This document shows, one piece after another, positions 17,935 through 26,319 of a DNA stretch of 46,048 nt. Position 1 is the first letter of the stretch; each line of letters begins with the position of its first letter. The notes under the pieces were generated by a model. That model did not search any database. It worked only from the letters and a program-made list of their open reading frames with translations, and had not been told where the DNA came from. The DNA comes from Cyclobacteriaceae bacterium (GTDB taxonomy: Bacteria > Bacteroidota > Bacteroidia > Cytophagales > Cyclobacteriaceae), in assembly GCA_015488485.1 (NCBI GenBank), contig WFNR01000056.1, forward strand, positions 1 through 46,048. The letters are read 5' to 3'. The translations under genes were made by a program, and so were the position numbers.

Positions 17935-19260
17935 ATGACAACATTTGACGAAAAATATGATTTTACCGCCAAGACCAAGCGCAACCTGGCTATCCTGCTG
18001 GTAGCGGGAGTGGTGTTGCTGGTTGCCGGAATATTCACCACTCAGGGAGGTGGCCATGAAGCTGCCGGAGAGCATGCCGGAGTGGCGGCTGCCCATGATT
18101 TGGTAGCCAGCACCACGATGGTGTCGGAAGGAGCGGCAGAAACCGGTGCTGCTCATCATGAAACTGCTACCTGGCTCAAGCGCTTGATTGCCGACCTGTG
18201 GATCAATAACATGTTTTTTGTAGGTCTGGGTATTATTGGCGTCTTCTTTTTTGCCATCCAATACGCTTCGCAGGCCGCCTGGTCAACTGGCATGTTGCGT
18301 GTATCGATGGCTATCGGCAACTGGCTGCCCATTGCCTTCGTGCTGATTCTGGGGGTATTCTGGATTGGCAAGCACGACCTGTTTCACTGGACACATGAAT
18401 ACCTGTACGACCCCAACAGCCCGCAGTATGACCCGATTATTGCCGGTAAGCAACCGTATTTGAATTTGCCCTTCTACCTGGCCCGTATGGTGGTTTTTCT
18501 GGTAGTATGGTATATGTTTTTTATGTACATGAAAAAACATGCCCTGGCAGAAGACCTGGAGGGAGGTGTGGATCACTGGAAGAAAATCCGCAGCGCTTCG
18601 GCCTGGTTTCTGGTATTCTTTGCCGTATCTTCTTCAATGGCCGCCTGGGATTGGGTGATGTCGATCGATACGCACTGGTTCAGCACCATGTTTGGCTGGT
18701 ACACCTTTTCAAGCTGGTGGGTATCGGGGCTGGCCATGATTACCCTGCTGGTTATTTACCTGAAAGAGAAAGGCTATCTTTCGATTGTGAATGCCAATCA
18801 CCTGCATGATATCGGTAAGTTTATTTTCGGTTTCAGCATATTCTGGACTTACCTGTGGTTCTCGCAGTTCTTGCTGATTTACTATGCCAACATACCTGAA
18901 GAAACCGTATATTTTGTAGAGCGGCTTACGACACCGCAGTACCGTTGGGTATTTTATTTCAATATTATTGTTAACTTCCTGTTCCCGTTCCTGGCACTGA
19001 TGACGCGCGATTCAAAGCGTCATATGCCGATATTGAAGATCGTTGCTATAATCGTGTTGATCGGGCACTGGTTTGATTTTTACCTGATGGTAACCCCGGG
19101 AGTAATGAAAATGGAAGGTGGTTTCGGCCTGATGGAGATAGGCTCAGCGCTGATTTTCCTGGCTGCTTTCCTGTGGATTGTATTGGCCAACCTGGCCAAG
19201 CATCCGCTGATAGCCAAAAACCATCCTACTTTGGAAGAAAGTTTGCATCATCATATATAA
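17935..19260 (+). CDS. actF: alternative complex III subunit F, NrfD-related membrane protein
   Basis: 441-residue polytopic protein with about ten helices, paralogous to ActC but shorter in its loops. After a cytoplasmic start (FDEKYDFTAKTKRN) comes a helix with LLVAGVVLLVAGIF, then a His/Ala-rich loop (about 38-80). Helices with SAWFLVFFAVSSSMAAWDWV and FGFSIFWTYLWFSQFLLIYY are characteristic. It may carry a proton path; a quinone site is not established. It ends 21 nt before the cox subunit II gene with no terminator between, joining ACIII to the oxidase genes. Confidence 0.94.
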   Translation: MTTFDEKYDFTAKTKRNLAILLVAGVVLLVAGIFTTQGGGHEAAGEHAGVAAAHDLVASTTMVSEGAAETGAAHHETATWLKRLIADLWINNMFFVGLGIIGVFFFAIQYASQAAWSTGMLRVSMAIGNWLPIAFVLILGVFWIGKHDLFHWTHEYLYDPNSPQYDPIIAGKQPYLNLPFYLARMVVFLVVWYMFFMYMKKHALAEDLEGGVDHWKKIRSASAWFLVFFAVSSSMAAWDWVMSIDTHWFSTMFGWYTFSSWWVSGLAMITLLVIYLKEKGYLSIVNANHLHDIGKFIFGFSIFWTYLWFSQFLLIYYANIPEETVYFVERLTTPQYRWVFYFNIIVNFLFPFLALMTRDSKRHMPILKIVAIIVLIGHWFDFYLMVTPGVMKMEGGFGLMEIGSALIFLAAFLWIVLANLAKHPLIAKNHPTLEESLHHHI

Positions 19261-19281
19261 TAAAGATTTAACTAACAGACC

Positions 19282-20349
19282 ATGAACCAATTGTTGATAG
19301 GCTTAGGTGTAGTTTTACTTTTTCTGATACTGGGTCTTTTATATAAGATCAGTGTCATGATTGCAGTGGCTAAGAAAAAGCCGGTAGAGCGGCCCGATGA
19401 CAAGGCGAACAATATCAATGGCATATTGATGTTGTTGTTTTTGATATTCTTTGGTGGCTGGGCCTGGATTTCGGCTTACAATTCCTTTGACGATATGAAC
19501 CTGCCGGTAGCCAGTGATCACGGCATCACCACCGATACGCTGTTTTGGTGGACGATGGGCATTACCGGCCTGGCTTTTATTGTAACCCAGGTACTGTTGT
19601 TCACCTTTTCATTCCGCTATCGCTCACGACCCGGCCATAAGGCAACCTTTTATCCGGACAATTCGCGTCTTGAAATGATCTGGACTATTGTGCCGGCTGT
19701 GGTAATGGCAGCTTTGGTATTTTATGGGCTGCATGTTTGGACAAATATTACCTCTGAAGCGCCCGAAGATGCCGAAGTGGTAGAGGTGATGGGTATGCAA
19801 TTTGCCTGGCGGGTACGCTACCCGGGTGCCGATGGCAAGCTGGGCAAATACGACTACCGCAAAATTGATGCTGCCAATATGTTCGGCATGGATATGAGTG
19901 ATAAAAACTCCTACGATGATTTTACTCCTCGGGAGATTCATCTGCCTAAGGGCAAGCCGGTGCTGTTTAAAATCCGCGCGCGTGATGTACTGCATAGCGC
20001 CTATGCTCCGCATTTCCGCATGAAGATGGATGCCGTACCGGGCATGCCTACGCAGTTCTGGTTTGTGCCCAACAAAACCACGGCTGAAATGCGTGAAGAA
20101 ACCGGCAATCCGGATTTCAACTACGAAATGGCTTGTGCCGAGATCTGTGGCAGCGGTCATTTTACCATGCGTTTGGTGATAGTAGTGGATGAGCCGGATG
20201 AGTATGAAAAGTGGAAGAAAGAACAGAAATCGTGGCTTTCTAAAAACCCTGAGTACATGAGTCAGGTACCGGAGAACCTGAAAGAGGTAGCTTTGATCGC
20301 TTCCGGCCAGGATACTACCGGAGCCCGGTTAAGCGAAGCATCATTTTAA
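19282..20349 (+). CDS. coxB: cytochrome c oxidase subunit II
   Basis: 355-residue subunit carrying the CuA centre that accepts electrons from cytochrome c. CuA ligands are present: His238 (VLHSAYAPH), Cys285, Glu287, Cys289, His293 and Met296 in CAEICGSGHFTM. It has three hydrophobic segments (about 3-28, 46-64 and 87-112, then 131-151), so an extra N-terminal helix precedes the usual hairpin, as is common in Bacteroidota. There is no cytochrome c domain at the C-terminus, so it is not a fused caa3-type subunit II. Electrons would arrive from ActE or a separate carrier. Confidence 0.95.
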   Translation: MNQLLIGLGVVLLFLILGLLYKISVMIAVAKKKPVERPDDKANNINGILMLLFLIFFGGWAWISAYNSFDDMNLPVASDHGITTDTLFWWTMGITGLAFIVTQVLLFTFSFRYRSRPGHKATFYPDNSRLEMIWTIVPAVVMAALVFYGLHVWTNITSEAPEDAEVVEVMGMQFAWRVRYPGADGKLGKYDYRKIDAANMFGMDMSDKNSYDDFTPREIHLPKGKPVLFKIRARDVLHSAYAPHFRMKMDAVPGMPTQFWFVPNKTTAEMREETGNPDFNYEMACAEICGSGHFTMRLVIVVDEPDEYEKWKKEQKSWLSKNPEYMSQVPENLKEVALIASGQDTTGARLSEASF

Positions 20350-20380
20350 CAGAAATTGAGAACGATAAATACCGAATACT

Positions 20381-22294
20381 ATGGATACAGCTAATGCACA
20401 CGTTGCCGAAGCACATGCAACCGAAGCACATGAGCACCATGAGCAAAGTTTTATTCGCAAATACATTTTTAGCGAAGACCACAAAGTAATTGCCAAGCAA
20501 TTCCTGATTACCGGGATAATCTGGGCCTTTATCGGGGGAATGCTGTCTGTCTTCTTCAGGCTGCAACTGGGTTTTCCCAATATGAGCATGGAGTGGTTGC
20601 GTCCGCTGCTGGGCGGGTGGATTACACCTACCGGTCAGTTGGACACCGAATTTTATCTGGCTATGGTAACCATGCACGGTACTATTATGGTGTTTTTCGT
20701 GCTGACGGCTGGCCTTAGCGGCACTTTCTCCAACTTCTTGATACCCTTGCAGATAGGCGCCCGTGATATGGCCTCGGGCTTTATGAACATGCTATCGTAC
20801 TGGTTCTTTTTCGTGTCCAGCGTTATCATGTTCATTTCGTTCTTTATTTCTACCGGCCCGGCTTCGGGTGGGTGGGTGATTTACCCGCCTCTGAGCGCCC
20901 TGCCGCAGGCCATGTCGGGTTCGGGTCTGGGCATGACCTTGTGGCTGGTATCCATGGCCTTGTTTATCGTTTCTACTCTGCTGGGTGGTATCAACTATAT
21001 CACTACGGTAATCAATATGCGTACCGATGGTATGAGTTTCAGCCGGTTGCCGCTAACCGTGTGGGCTTTCTTCCTGACGGCTATTATCGGTTTGCTGTCG
21101 TTCCCGGTACTGTTATCAGCCGCCTTGCTGCTGATACTCGACCGTAGTTTCGGTACCAGTTTTTACCTGTCGGAGATTTATATTGGCGGAGAGGCCCTGC
21201 CCAACCTGGGTGGTAGCCCCATTTTGTTCCAGCACCTGTTCTGGTTCCTGGGTCACCCCGAAGTATATATCGTGCTGTTGCCTTCGCTGGGTATCACTTC
21301 GGAAATCATTTCTACCAACTCACGCAAGCCTATTTTCGGCTATAAAGCGATGATCGGCTCGATGATGGCCATCGGCTTTTTGTCGTTCATTGTGTGGGCG
21401 CACCACATGTTTGTCAGCGGTATGAACCCGTTCCTGGGCTCAATATTCATGCTGCTGACGCTGATTATTGCTGTGCCTTCGGCAGTGAAAGTATTTAACT
21501 ATATCACTACCCTTTGGAAAGGCAATATTGTCTTTACACCGGCCATGCTGTTTTCCATCGGCCTTGTGTCTTTCTTTATTTCGGGCGGGCTTACTGGTAT
21601 CTTCCTGGGCAATTCGGCCCTGGATATCCAGTTGCACGACACCTATTTTGTGGTGGCTCACTTCCACCTGGTAATGGGTAGTGCGGCATTCTTTGGTATG
21701 CTGGCCGGGGTATATCACTGGTTCCCCAAGATGTTTGGCCGTATGATGGATGCCCGCTTGGGGTATGTGCATTTCTGGCTGAGCTTTATCGGTATTTATC
21801 TGGTGTTTTTTCCCATGCACTACATAGGTATTGCCGGCTTCCCGCGCAGGTATTATTCATTTACTAATTTCGATGCCTTCAGCACCTTTGCCGACCTGAA
21901 CACCTTTATTACGGTAGCGGCCATCATAACCTTCTTTGCGCAGTTTATCTTCCTGTTCAACTTCTTCTACAGCATATTCAGGGGCAAGAAGGCTCCGGCC
22001 AATCCCTGGAACTCCAACACGCTGGAATGGACTACCCCCATTAATCCGGGTCATGGCAACTGGCCGGGCGAAATACCCAAGGTGTATCGCTGGCCTTATG
22101 ATTACAGCAAGCCGGTGAACAAGGAGTATGCTGCTAAGATGACCCAGGAAGAAATAGATAAGATGCCCGATTTTATTCCGCAGAATGTGCCTTACTCCGA
22201 AACGCTTGAAACCAACCTGCCGGAGGAGAATGAGAAAATCAAGCTGGAGGTAAAAGAAGACGATGATACCATCGTGGTGGATCCTGAAAAGTAG
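20381..22294 (+). CDS. coxA: cytochrome c oxidase subunit I
   Basis: Catalytic subunit, 637 residues, reducing O2 at a haem a3-CuB site and pumping protons. CuB ligands His292 (WFLGHPEVYIV) with cross-linked Tyr296, and His341-His342 (WAHHMFVSGM). His427 and His429 (VVAHFHLVMG) bind haem a3 and low-spin haem. Glu294 in GHPEV marks an A1-type D-channel, and Lys in PSAVKVFNYI the K-channel. The N-terminus is unusually His/Ala/Glu-rich (DTANAHVAEAHATEAHEHHE). Twelve or more helices are predicted. It lies 31 nt after coxB. Confidence 0.97.
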   Translation: MDTANAHVAEAHATEAHEHHEQSFIRKYIFSEDHKVIAKQFLITGIIWAFIGGMLSVFFRLQLGFPNMSMEWLRPLLGGWITPTGQLDTEFYLAMVTMHGTIMVFFVLTAGLSGTFSNFLIPLQIGARDMASGFMNMLSYWFFFVSSVIMFISFFISTGPASGGWVIYPPLSALPQAMSGSGLGMTLWLVSMALFIVSTLLGGINYITTVINMRTDGMSFSRLPLTVWAFFLTAIIGLLSFPVLLSAALLLILDRSFGTSFYLSEIYIGGEALPNLGGSPILFQHLFWFLGHPEVYIVLLPSLGITSEIISTNSRKPIFGYKAMIGSMMAIGFLSFIVWAHHMFVSGMNPFLGSIFMLLTLIIAVPSAVKVFNYITTLWKGNIVFTPAMLFSIGLVSFFISGGLTGIFLGNSALDIQLHDTYFVVAHFHLVMGSAAFFGMLAGVYHWFPKMFGRMMDARLGYVHFWLSFIGIYLVFFPMHYIGIAGFPRRYYSFTNFDAFSTFADLNTFITVAAIITFFAQFIFLFNFFYSIFRGKKAPANPWNSNTLEWTTPINPGHGNWPGEIPKVYRWPYDYSKPVNKEYAAKMTQEEIDKMPDFIPQNVPYSETLETNLPEENEKIKLEVKEDDDTIVVDPEK

Positions 22295-22304
22295 ACAATA
22301 TAAA

Positions 22305-23216
22305 TTGGCAGTAACAACTACATATCAGCAATACAAGAGTAGCCGGGCAGCCGCCTTTCGGGCCTATGTGGAATTGATGAAGCCACGCCTGTCGTTGTTG
22401 GTGGCTTTTTCATCGGGCTTCGGCTATACCCTGGGCGCCACTTATTTCGATTGGCATGTGTTTACCATGTTATTTATCGGGGGGGTGCTGGTGTCGGGGG
22501 CTTCGGTTACCATCAATCAGATCATTGAAAAAGACCTGGATAAGCTGATGAAGCGCACCCGCAACCGGCCTTTGCCTACCGGTCGCCTGTCAGTAACTCA
22601 GGCCTGGCGCTTTGCCGTGCTTACCGGCCTTGTTGGTTTTATGTTGTTGGCTGTAGCTACCAACTGGCTTACCGTACTGATGTCGGCTGTGTCGCTATTG
22701 TTGTATGGCTTTGCCTATACGCCTTTAAAGCGGGTAGGCCCCATAGCCGTTTTTGTGGGGGCCATACCGGGCGCTTTACCGCCACTTATTGGCTGGGTAG
22801 CGGCTACCGGTACTATCTCGGAGGTGGCGCTGGTAATTTTTGCCTTGCAGTTTATCTGGCAGTTTCCGCACTTCTGGGCCATTGCCTGGGTGGCAGATGA
22901 AGATTATAAAAAAGCCGGTTTTAAGCTGTTGCCCTCGGGTGGTGGCCGTAATTTGCAAACAGCTTTCCAGATCATGATTTATACCTTGATTCTTATACCA
23001 CTTGGTGTGGTGCCGGCCCAGTTTGGTATTACCGGCATCAACTCGGCCCTGGTGGTAACCATGGTAGGCGTGCTGTTTTTTGCCCAGACTTTTTATCTGA
23101 TGAAACAGTGCATGCAGGGCAAAACCGATACCCGTAAAGCGGCCCTGTCCATTATGTTCGGCTCGTTTTTATACCTGCCCATTGTACAGATTTCATTTTT
23201 GCTGGATAAGATATAA
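22305..23216 (+). CDS. ctaB: protohaem IX farnesyltransferase (haem O synthase)
   Basis: UbiA-family prenyltransferase making haem O from haem b and farnesyl diphosphate for the oxidase next door. With the TTG at 22305 it has 303 residues and nine likely helices. Motifs: the Asp-rich NQIIEKDLDKLMKRTRNRPL (substrate/Mg2+ site), YTPLKRVGPIAVFVGAIPGA, and FPHFWAIAWVADEDYKKAGF. An ATG at 22263 would overlap coxA by 32 nt and add 14 residues not seen in the family, so I prefer the TTG 10 nt after the coxA stop. No haem A synthase (ctaA) gene is seen in the window. Confidence 0.93.
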   Translation: MAVTTTYQQYKSSRAAAFRAYVELMKPRLSLLVAFSSGFGYTLGATYFDWHVFTMLFIGGVLVSGASVTINQIIEKDLDKLMKRTRNRPLPTGRLSVTQAWRFAVLTGLVGFMLLAVATNWLTVLMSAVSLLLYGFAYTPLKRVGPIAVFVGAIPGALPPLIGWVAATGTISEVALVIFALQFIWQFPHFWAIAWVADEDYKKAGFKLLPSGGGRNLQTAFQIMIYTLILIPLGVVPAQFGITGINSALVVTMVGVLFFAQTFYLMKQCMQGKTDTRKAALSIMFGSFLYLPIVQISFLLDKI

Positions 23217-23222
23217 TAAGTT

Positions 23223-23804
23223 ATGATTAAAGATATTCGCCTTACGGAAGTACCTAAAAAGCCCCTGTCGATGAACCCCAAGCGGTTTATCCTGTGGTTG
23301 TTTATGGTGTCTATCGTAATGGTATTTGCCGGCCTTACCAGCGCTTACATTGTGCGTCAGTCGGAAGGTAACTGGCTGCAGTTTGAGCTGCCGGTGGTGT
23401 TCTGGTTTTCTACGGCTGTCTTGCTGGTGAGTAGCCTAACGGCCCAACTGGCTTTCCGGGCCGGCAAGAAAGATAATTTTACGGCTCTGGGAGTATATCT
23501 GGGCATAACAGTAGTACTCGGCTTGGTGTTTCTGGCCCTGCAACTGGGAGGTTATGGTATGTTGGTAGATGAGCAGGTGCTCTTTGTGGGCAACCCGGCC
23601 GGCTCATTTGTTTACCTGCTTACCGGGGTGCATGGGGTGCACCTGATAAGCGGCCTTATATACCTGCTTATTGTGCTGGCGCGGGCCGTCAAGCATGAGG
23701 TACATTCCGGTAATTTGCTGCATTTGAGTTTAAGTGTGGCATACTGGCATTTTCTGGATATACTATGGGTGTATTTATTTGTGTTTTTATTGATTAACCA
23801 TTAA
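23223..23804 (+). CDS. cytochrome c oxidase subunit III-like protein (first copy)
   Basis: 193-residue haem-copper oxidase subunit III family member with five helices, the short form that lacks the first two helices of mitochondrial subunit III. LWLFMVSIVMVFAGLTSAYIVRQ and FVYLLTGVHGVHLISGLIYLL are family marks, and the C-terminus AYWHFLDILWVYLFVFL is the standard last helix. It begins 6 nt after ctaB and is followed 9 nt later by a second subunit III-like gene. Two tandem subunit III genes are common in Bacteroidota oxidase operons. Confidence 0.9.
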   Translation: MIKDIRLTEVPKKPLSMNPKRFILWLFMVSIVMVFAGLTSAYIVRQSEGNWLQFELPVVFWFSTAVLLVSSLTAQLAFRAGKKDNFTALGVYLGITVVLGLVFLALQLGGYGMLVDEQVLFVGNPAGSFVYLLTGVHGVHLISGLIYLLIVLARAVKHEVHSGNLLHLSLSVAYWHFLDILWVYLFVFLLINH

Positions 23805-23813
23805 TATTTGTCA

Positions 23814-24479
23814 ATGGCTTCTACAACAGTAACAGCAACAACAAACGTATGGAGTGGCGGGCAGTCGCCTTTCAAGGTGAGCTACGGCAAGCTCATGATG
23901 TGGATTTTCCTTCTGTCGGATGCCTTTACTTTCTCGGCCCTGCTGGTGAGCTACGGTATGATCCGTTACAGTTCCGAATCGTGGCCGGTGCCTGAAGAGG
24001 TATTCAGCGCCATGCCGTTTTATCATGGGTATGCACCGCTGGTTTTTGTCGGCATCATGACGTTCATTCTTATTTTGAGTAGTGTAACCATGGTATTAGC
24101 CGTAGAGGCCGGCCACCGGATGGATCGCAAAGGCGTGGAAAAATGGATGCTCTGGACCATCATTGGCGGCCTTACCTTCCTGAGCTGTCAGGCCTGGGAG
24201 TGGACGCACTTTATTCATGGTACCGGGGCTGGTGGCGCCAACCTGCAGTGGAATGAATACGGCCCTCCGGCATTTGCCGCTTTCTTCTTCTTTATCACGG
24301 GCTTTCACGGCACTCACGTATTTAGTGGTGTTGTATTGAATTATATTGTTTACTACAATACCGTGCGCGGTGTTTACGACCGCAGGGGTCACTACGAAAT
24401 GGTAGAAAAGGTAGGTCTTTACTGGCACTTTGTGGACCTGGTATGGGTGTTTGTGTTTACTTTTTTCTATCTTGTTTAA
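23814..24479 (+). CDS. coxC: cytochrome c oxidase subunit III (second copy)
   Basis: 221-residue subunit III with five helices. A Thr/Ser-rich N-terminus is followed by YGKLMMWIFLLSDAFTFSAL, then FFITGFHGTHVFSGVVLN and YWHFVDLVWVFVFTFFYLV. It is more canonical than the preceding copy. The ATG at 23814 fits better than a TTG two codons upstream. Subunit III stabilises subunit I and its D-channel; the reason for two paralogues is unknown. Confidence 0.92.
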   Translation: MASTTVTATTNVWSGGQSPFKVSYGKLMMWIFLLSDAFTFSALLVSYGMIRYSSESWPVPEEVFSAMPFYHGYAPLVFVGIMTFILILSSVTMVLAVEAGHRMDRKGVEKWMLWTIIGGLTFLSCQAWEWTHFIHGTGAGGANLQWNEYGPPAFAAFFFFITGFHGTHVFSGVVLNYIVYYNTVRGVYDRRGHYEMVEKVGLYWHFVDLVWVFVFTFFYLV

Positions 24480-24497
24480 TCTTTAAAAGTGAATGTA

Positions 24498-24830
24498 ATG
24501 ACTGATATGGAAAACAATAATATAGTTGTACAACCGGTTGACAAGAAGAAAGTACGTCATTTGGTAAATGTAGCGTTGATTTTGTTCTTCGTTACGGTGG
24601 TGGAATTTATCATTGCCTTTACCATGGCTTCCGGAGGGCTGCGTACTACCATCTTTGTGGTGATGACCATTGTGAAAGCTTATTATATTGTATCGGAATT
24701 TATGCACCTGGGACATGAGGTAAAGCCTCTGCGCTGGTCGATCATTTTTCCGATGATCTTGGTAATGTGGTTGATAGCAGCCCTTATTATTGAAGGCAAT
24801 TATATTTACCTTATTAATTTATTTAATTAA
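24498..24830 (+). CDS. cytochrome c oxidase subunit IV-like protein
   Basis: 110-residue three-helix protein of the prokaryotic cytochrome c oxidase subunit IV (CyoD/CtaF-like) family, with FVVMTIVKAYYIVSEFMHLG and WSIIFPMILVMWLIAALIIE. It begins 18 nt after coxC. I chose the ATG at 24498; a GTG three codons earlier is also possible. It ends the core oxidase block: a candidate intrinsic terminator lies 22 nt downstream. Confidence 0.88.
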   Translation: MTDMENNNIVVQPVDKKKVRHLVNVALILFFVTVVEFIIAFTMASGGLRTTIFVVMTIVKAYYIVSEFMHLGHEVKPLRWSIIFPMILVMWLIAALIIEGNYIYLINLFN

Positions 24831-24852
24831 TAAGGGTGGCATTTTGCTGACA

Positions 24853-24882
24853 GGTCAGGTATTGTAGTATCTGGCCTTTTTG
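24853..24882 (+). terminator. candidate intrinsic terminator or attenuator after subunit IV
   Basis: GGTCAGGTA and TATCTGGCC pair through nine positions (two G-U wobbles) around the loop TTGTAG, followed at once by TTTTT (24877-24881). It ends 3 nt before the next ATG (24886), so it would separate the oxidase genes from the SCO-like/DUF420 genes, partially or fully. Confidence 0.5.
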
Positions 24883-24885
24883 TTT

Positions 24886-25434
24886 ATGAAGCGATCTGTA
24901 AAAATCATTATTTTGCTGGTGGTGCTCACTTTACCGGGCGCCTTTTTTGTATTTCTGAAGAAATACGGCCACAATACCTATGCTATTCCCATCCAGCACG
25001 AGCAGGGTATTAGCTTGCTCGATTGCGAGAATAACTCAGCGCCTTTTCAGGCGGAAGAAAAGCTTTTGCAGACCTATGCTATCAAATTGCCCGCCTTGTT
25101 TTATTTTGATGACGGCTTTGGCCTGTACAACAAGCAACAGGTAGAAGAAACTTTACTGGCCTATGAGGCCATTGGCGTATATAAACTTACCTACGATAGC
25201 CTGATAGATGTACGTGCCGGACAGGCCAGACAGTGGCAACCGGCCGGCCTTAATGAATTTATCAATTGTGTGCTGGTGATGGGCGAGGACACCCGGCTGA
25301 GTGAGCCGGTGCCTATGAAAGTGGTACTACTTGACAGGGATCGCCATATCAGAGGGTATTATCAGGTAAAGCGCGGTAAGGAGCTGGAGCGCTTGGCCAC
25401 GGAGTTGACTATCTTTGTCAAATATGAACTATAG
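24886..25434 (+). CDS. SCO-like protein lacking the copper motif
   Basis: 182 residues with an N-terminal membrane anchor (about 5-24) and a periplasmic domain. The late segment MKVVLLDRDRHIRGYYQVKR matches the end of the SCO/SenC thioredoxin-like fold (strand plus GYYxG-like turn), and the position after the oxidase genes fits SCO. The CxxxC copper motif and a matching His are absent: only two scattered Cys (LLDCEN, FINCVL) occur. So it cannot deliver copper as SCO does and may be a degenerate paralogue with a structural or regulatory role. Its start almost touches the terminator-like hairpin at 24853, and it ends 3 nt before the DUF420 gene. Confidence 0.65.
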   Translation: MKRSVKIIILLVVLTLPGAFFVFLKKYGHNTYAIPIQHEQGISLLDCENNSAPFQAEEKLLQTYAIKLPALFYFDDGFGLYNKQQVEETLLAYEAIGVYKLTYDSLIDVRAGQARQWQPAGLNEFINCVLVMGEDTRLSEPVPMKVVLLDRDRHIRGYYQVKRGKELERLATELTIFVKYEL

Positions 25435-25437
25435 GCC

Positions 25438-25995
25438 ATGAACCGGAAAAAACTGTTGATCATTGCGATAAGTGTGTTGGTGCCATTGCTGGTGGCTGTT
25501 TTATTTGTATTTACCGAAACCGATAAATCGGTAGGTGACTGGGTATATAAACTACCGGCTCTGAATGCTACCATCAATTTTATTTGCGCTATCCTGCTTA
25601 TTACTGCCCGGGTGATGATTGGCCGAGGCAATGAACAGGCGCATCGCAGGCTTATGCTCACGGCTTTTGGACTGGGGGCCTTGTTTCTGGTGTCGTATGT
25701 TTTTTACCATGCCAGCGTGCCTTCTGTTATCTATGGCGATATGAACCATGATGGCGTACTTTCGCAGGCCGAGCAGGCGGCTGCTGGTGGTTGGCGCTAT
25801 GCCTACCTGTTTGTGCTCTTGTCGCATATTTTATTGGCGGTGGTGGCCTTACCGCTTATTTTGCTGGCAGTCTATTATGCGCTTAATGATCAGCGGGCAA
25901 AGCATCGCAAAATAGTGCGTTTTACTTTTCCGGTGTGGCTCTATGTAGCCGTTACCGGAGTGATGGTGTATTTGTTTATAAGTCCTTACTATTGA
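25438..25995 (+). CDS. DUF420 membrane protein with an EF-hand-like loop
   Basis: 185 residues, about five helices. ARVMIGRGNEQAHRRLMLTA and VSYVFYHASV fit the DUF420 family, which sits with oxidase genes and is often linked to oxidase assembly (CtaG-like fold). Between helices 3 and 4, the loop GDMNHDGVLSQAEQ (about residues 100-113) is a near-perfect EF-hand calcium loop (D-x-N-x-D-G-x-L-x-x-x-E). Helix order puts this loop on the periplasmic side. It starts 3 nt after the SCO-like gene and ends 13 nt before the small CxxC protein. Confidence 0.8.
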   Translation: MNRKKLLIIAISVLVPLLVAVLFVFTETDKSVGDWVYKLPALNATINFICAILLITARVMIGRGNEQAHRRLMLTAFGLGALFLVSYVFYHASVPSVIYGDMNHDGVLSQAEQAAAGGWRYAYLFVLLSHILLAVVALPLILLAVYYALNDQRAKHRKIVRFTFPVWLYVAVTGVMVYLFISPYY

Positions 25996-26008
25996 TTAAT
26001 TTTGCAAC

Positions 26009-26254
26009 ATGCGCACGATAAGAATAGCTCTGTTAACGGCAGTTTTTTGGCTCTTGGCCCGGACAATAACCCTGGCGCAATGTGCCATGTGCCGGGCTAC
26101 GCTGGAGACCAATGTGAGCAATGGTGATGAAACCGTACTGGCGGCCAAATTGAATATCGGTATCCTCTACCTGTTTGCAGCGCCCTATCTGGTGGTGGCG
26201 GCTATTGCCTACTTGTGGTATAAAAACAGCCGCAAAGCCCAAACGACCGGCTGA
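26009..26254 (+). CDS. small exported membrane protein with CxxC motif
   Basis: 81 residues. A signal peptide (about 1-23) is followed directly by CAMCRATLETNVSNGDE, then one membrane helix (about 48-68) and a basic tail. The Cys pair just after the predicted cleavage site would lie in the periplasm and could bind metal or form a disulfide. Proteins of this layout are often found at the end of Bacteroidota oxidase operons, so an accessory role is plausible, but no function is known to me. It is the last gene of the respiratory cluster. Confidence 0.65.
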   Translation: MRTIRIALLTAVFWLLARTITLAQCAMCRATLETNVSNGDETVLAAKLNIGILYLFAAPYLVVAAIAYLWYKNSRKAQTTG

Positions 26255-26265
26255 TTTTGACTATT

Positions 26266-26273
26266 TATTTTTG
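26266..26273 (+). promoter_or_regulatory. candidate -7 box for the histidine kinase gene
   Basis: TATTTTTG fits TAnnTTTG and lies 46 nt upstream of the kinase ATG. No good TTTG is seen 20 nt further up. Confidence 0.35.
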
Positions 26274-26319
26274 TAACTGGCTGGGGAGTGTTAACTTTAG
26301 TTGACACATTGCACCGTTT

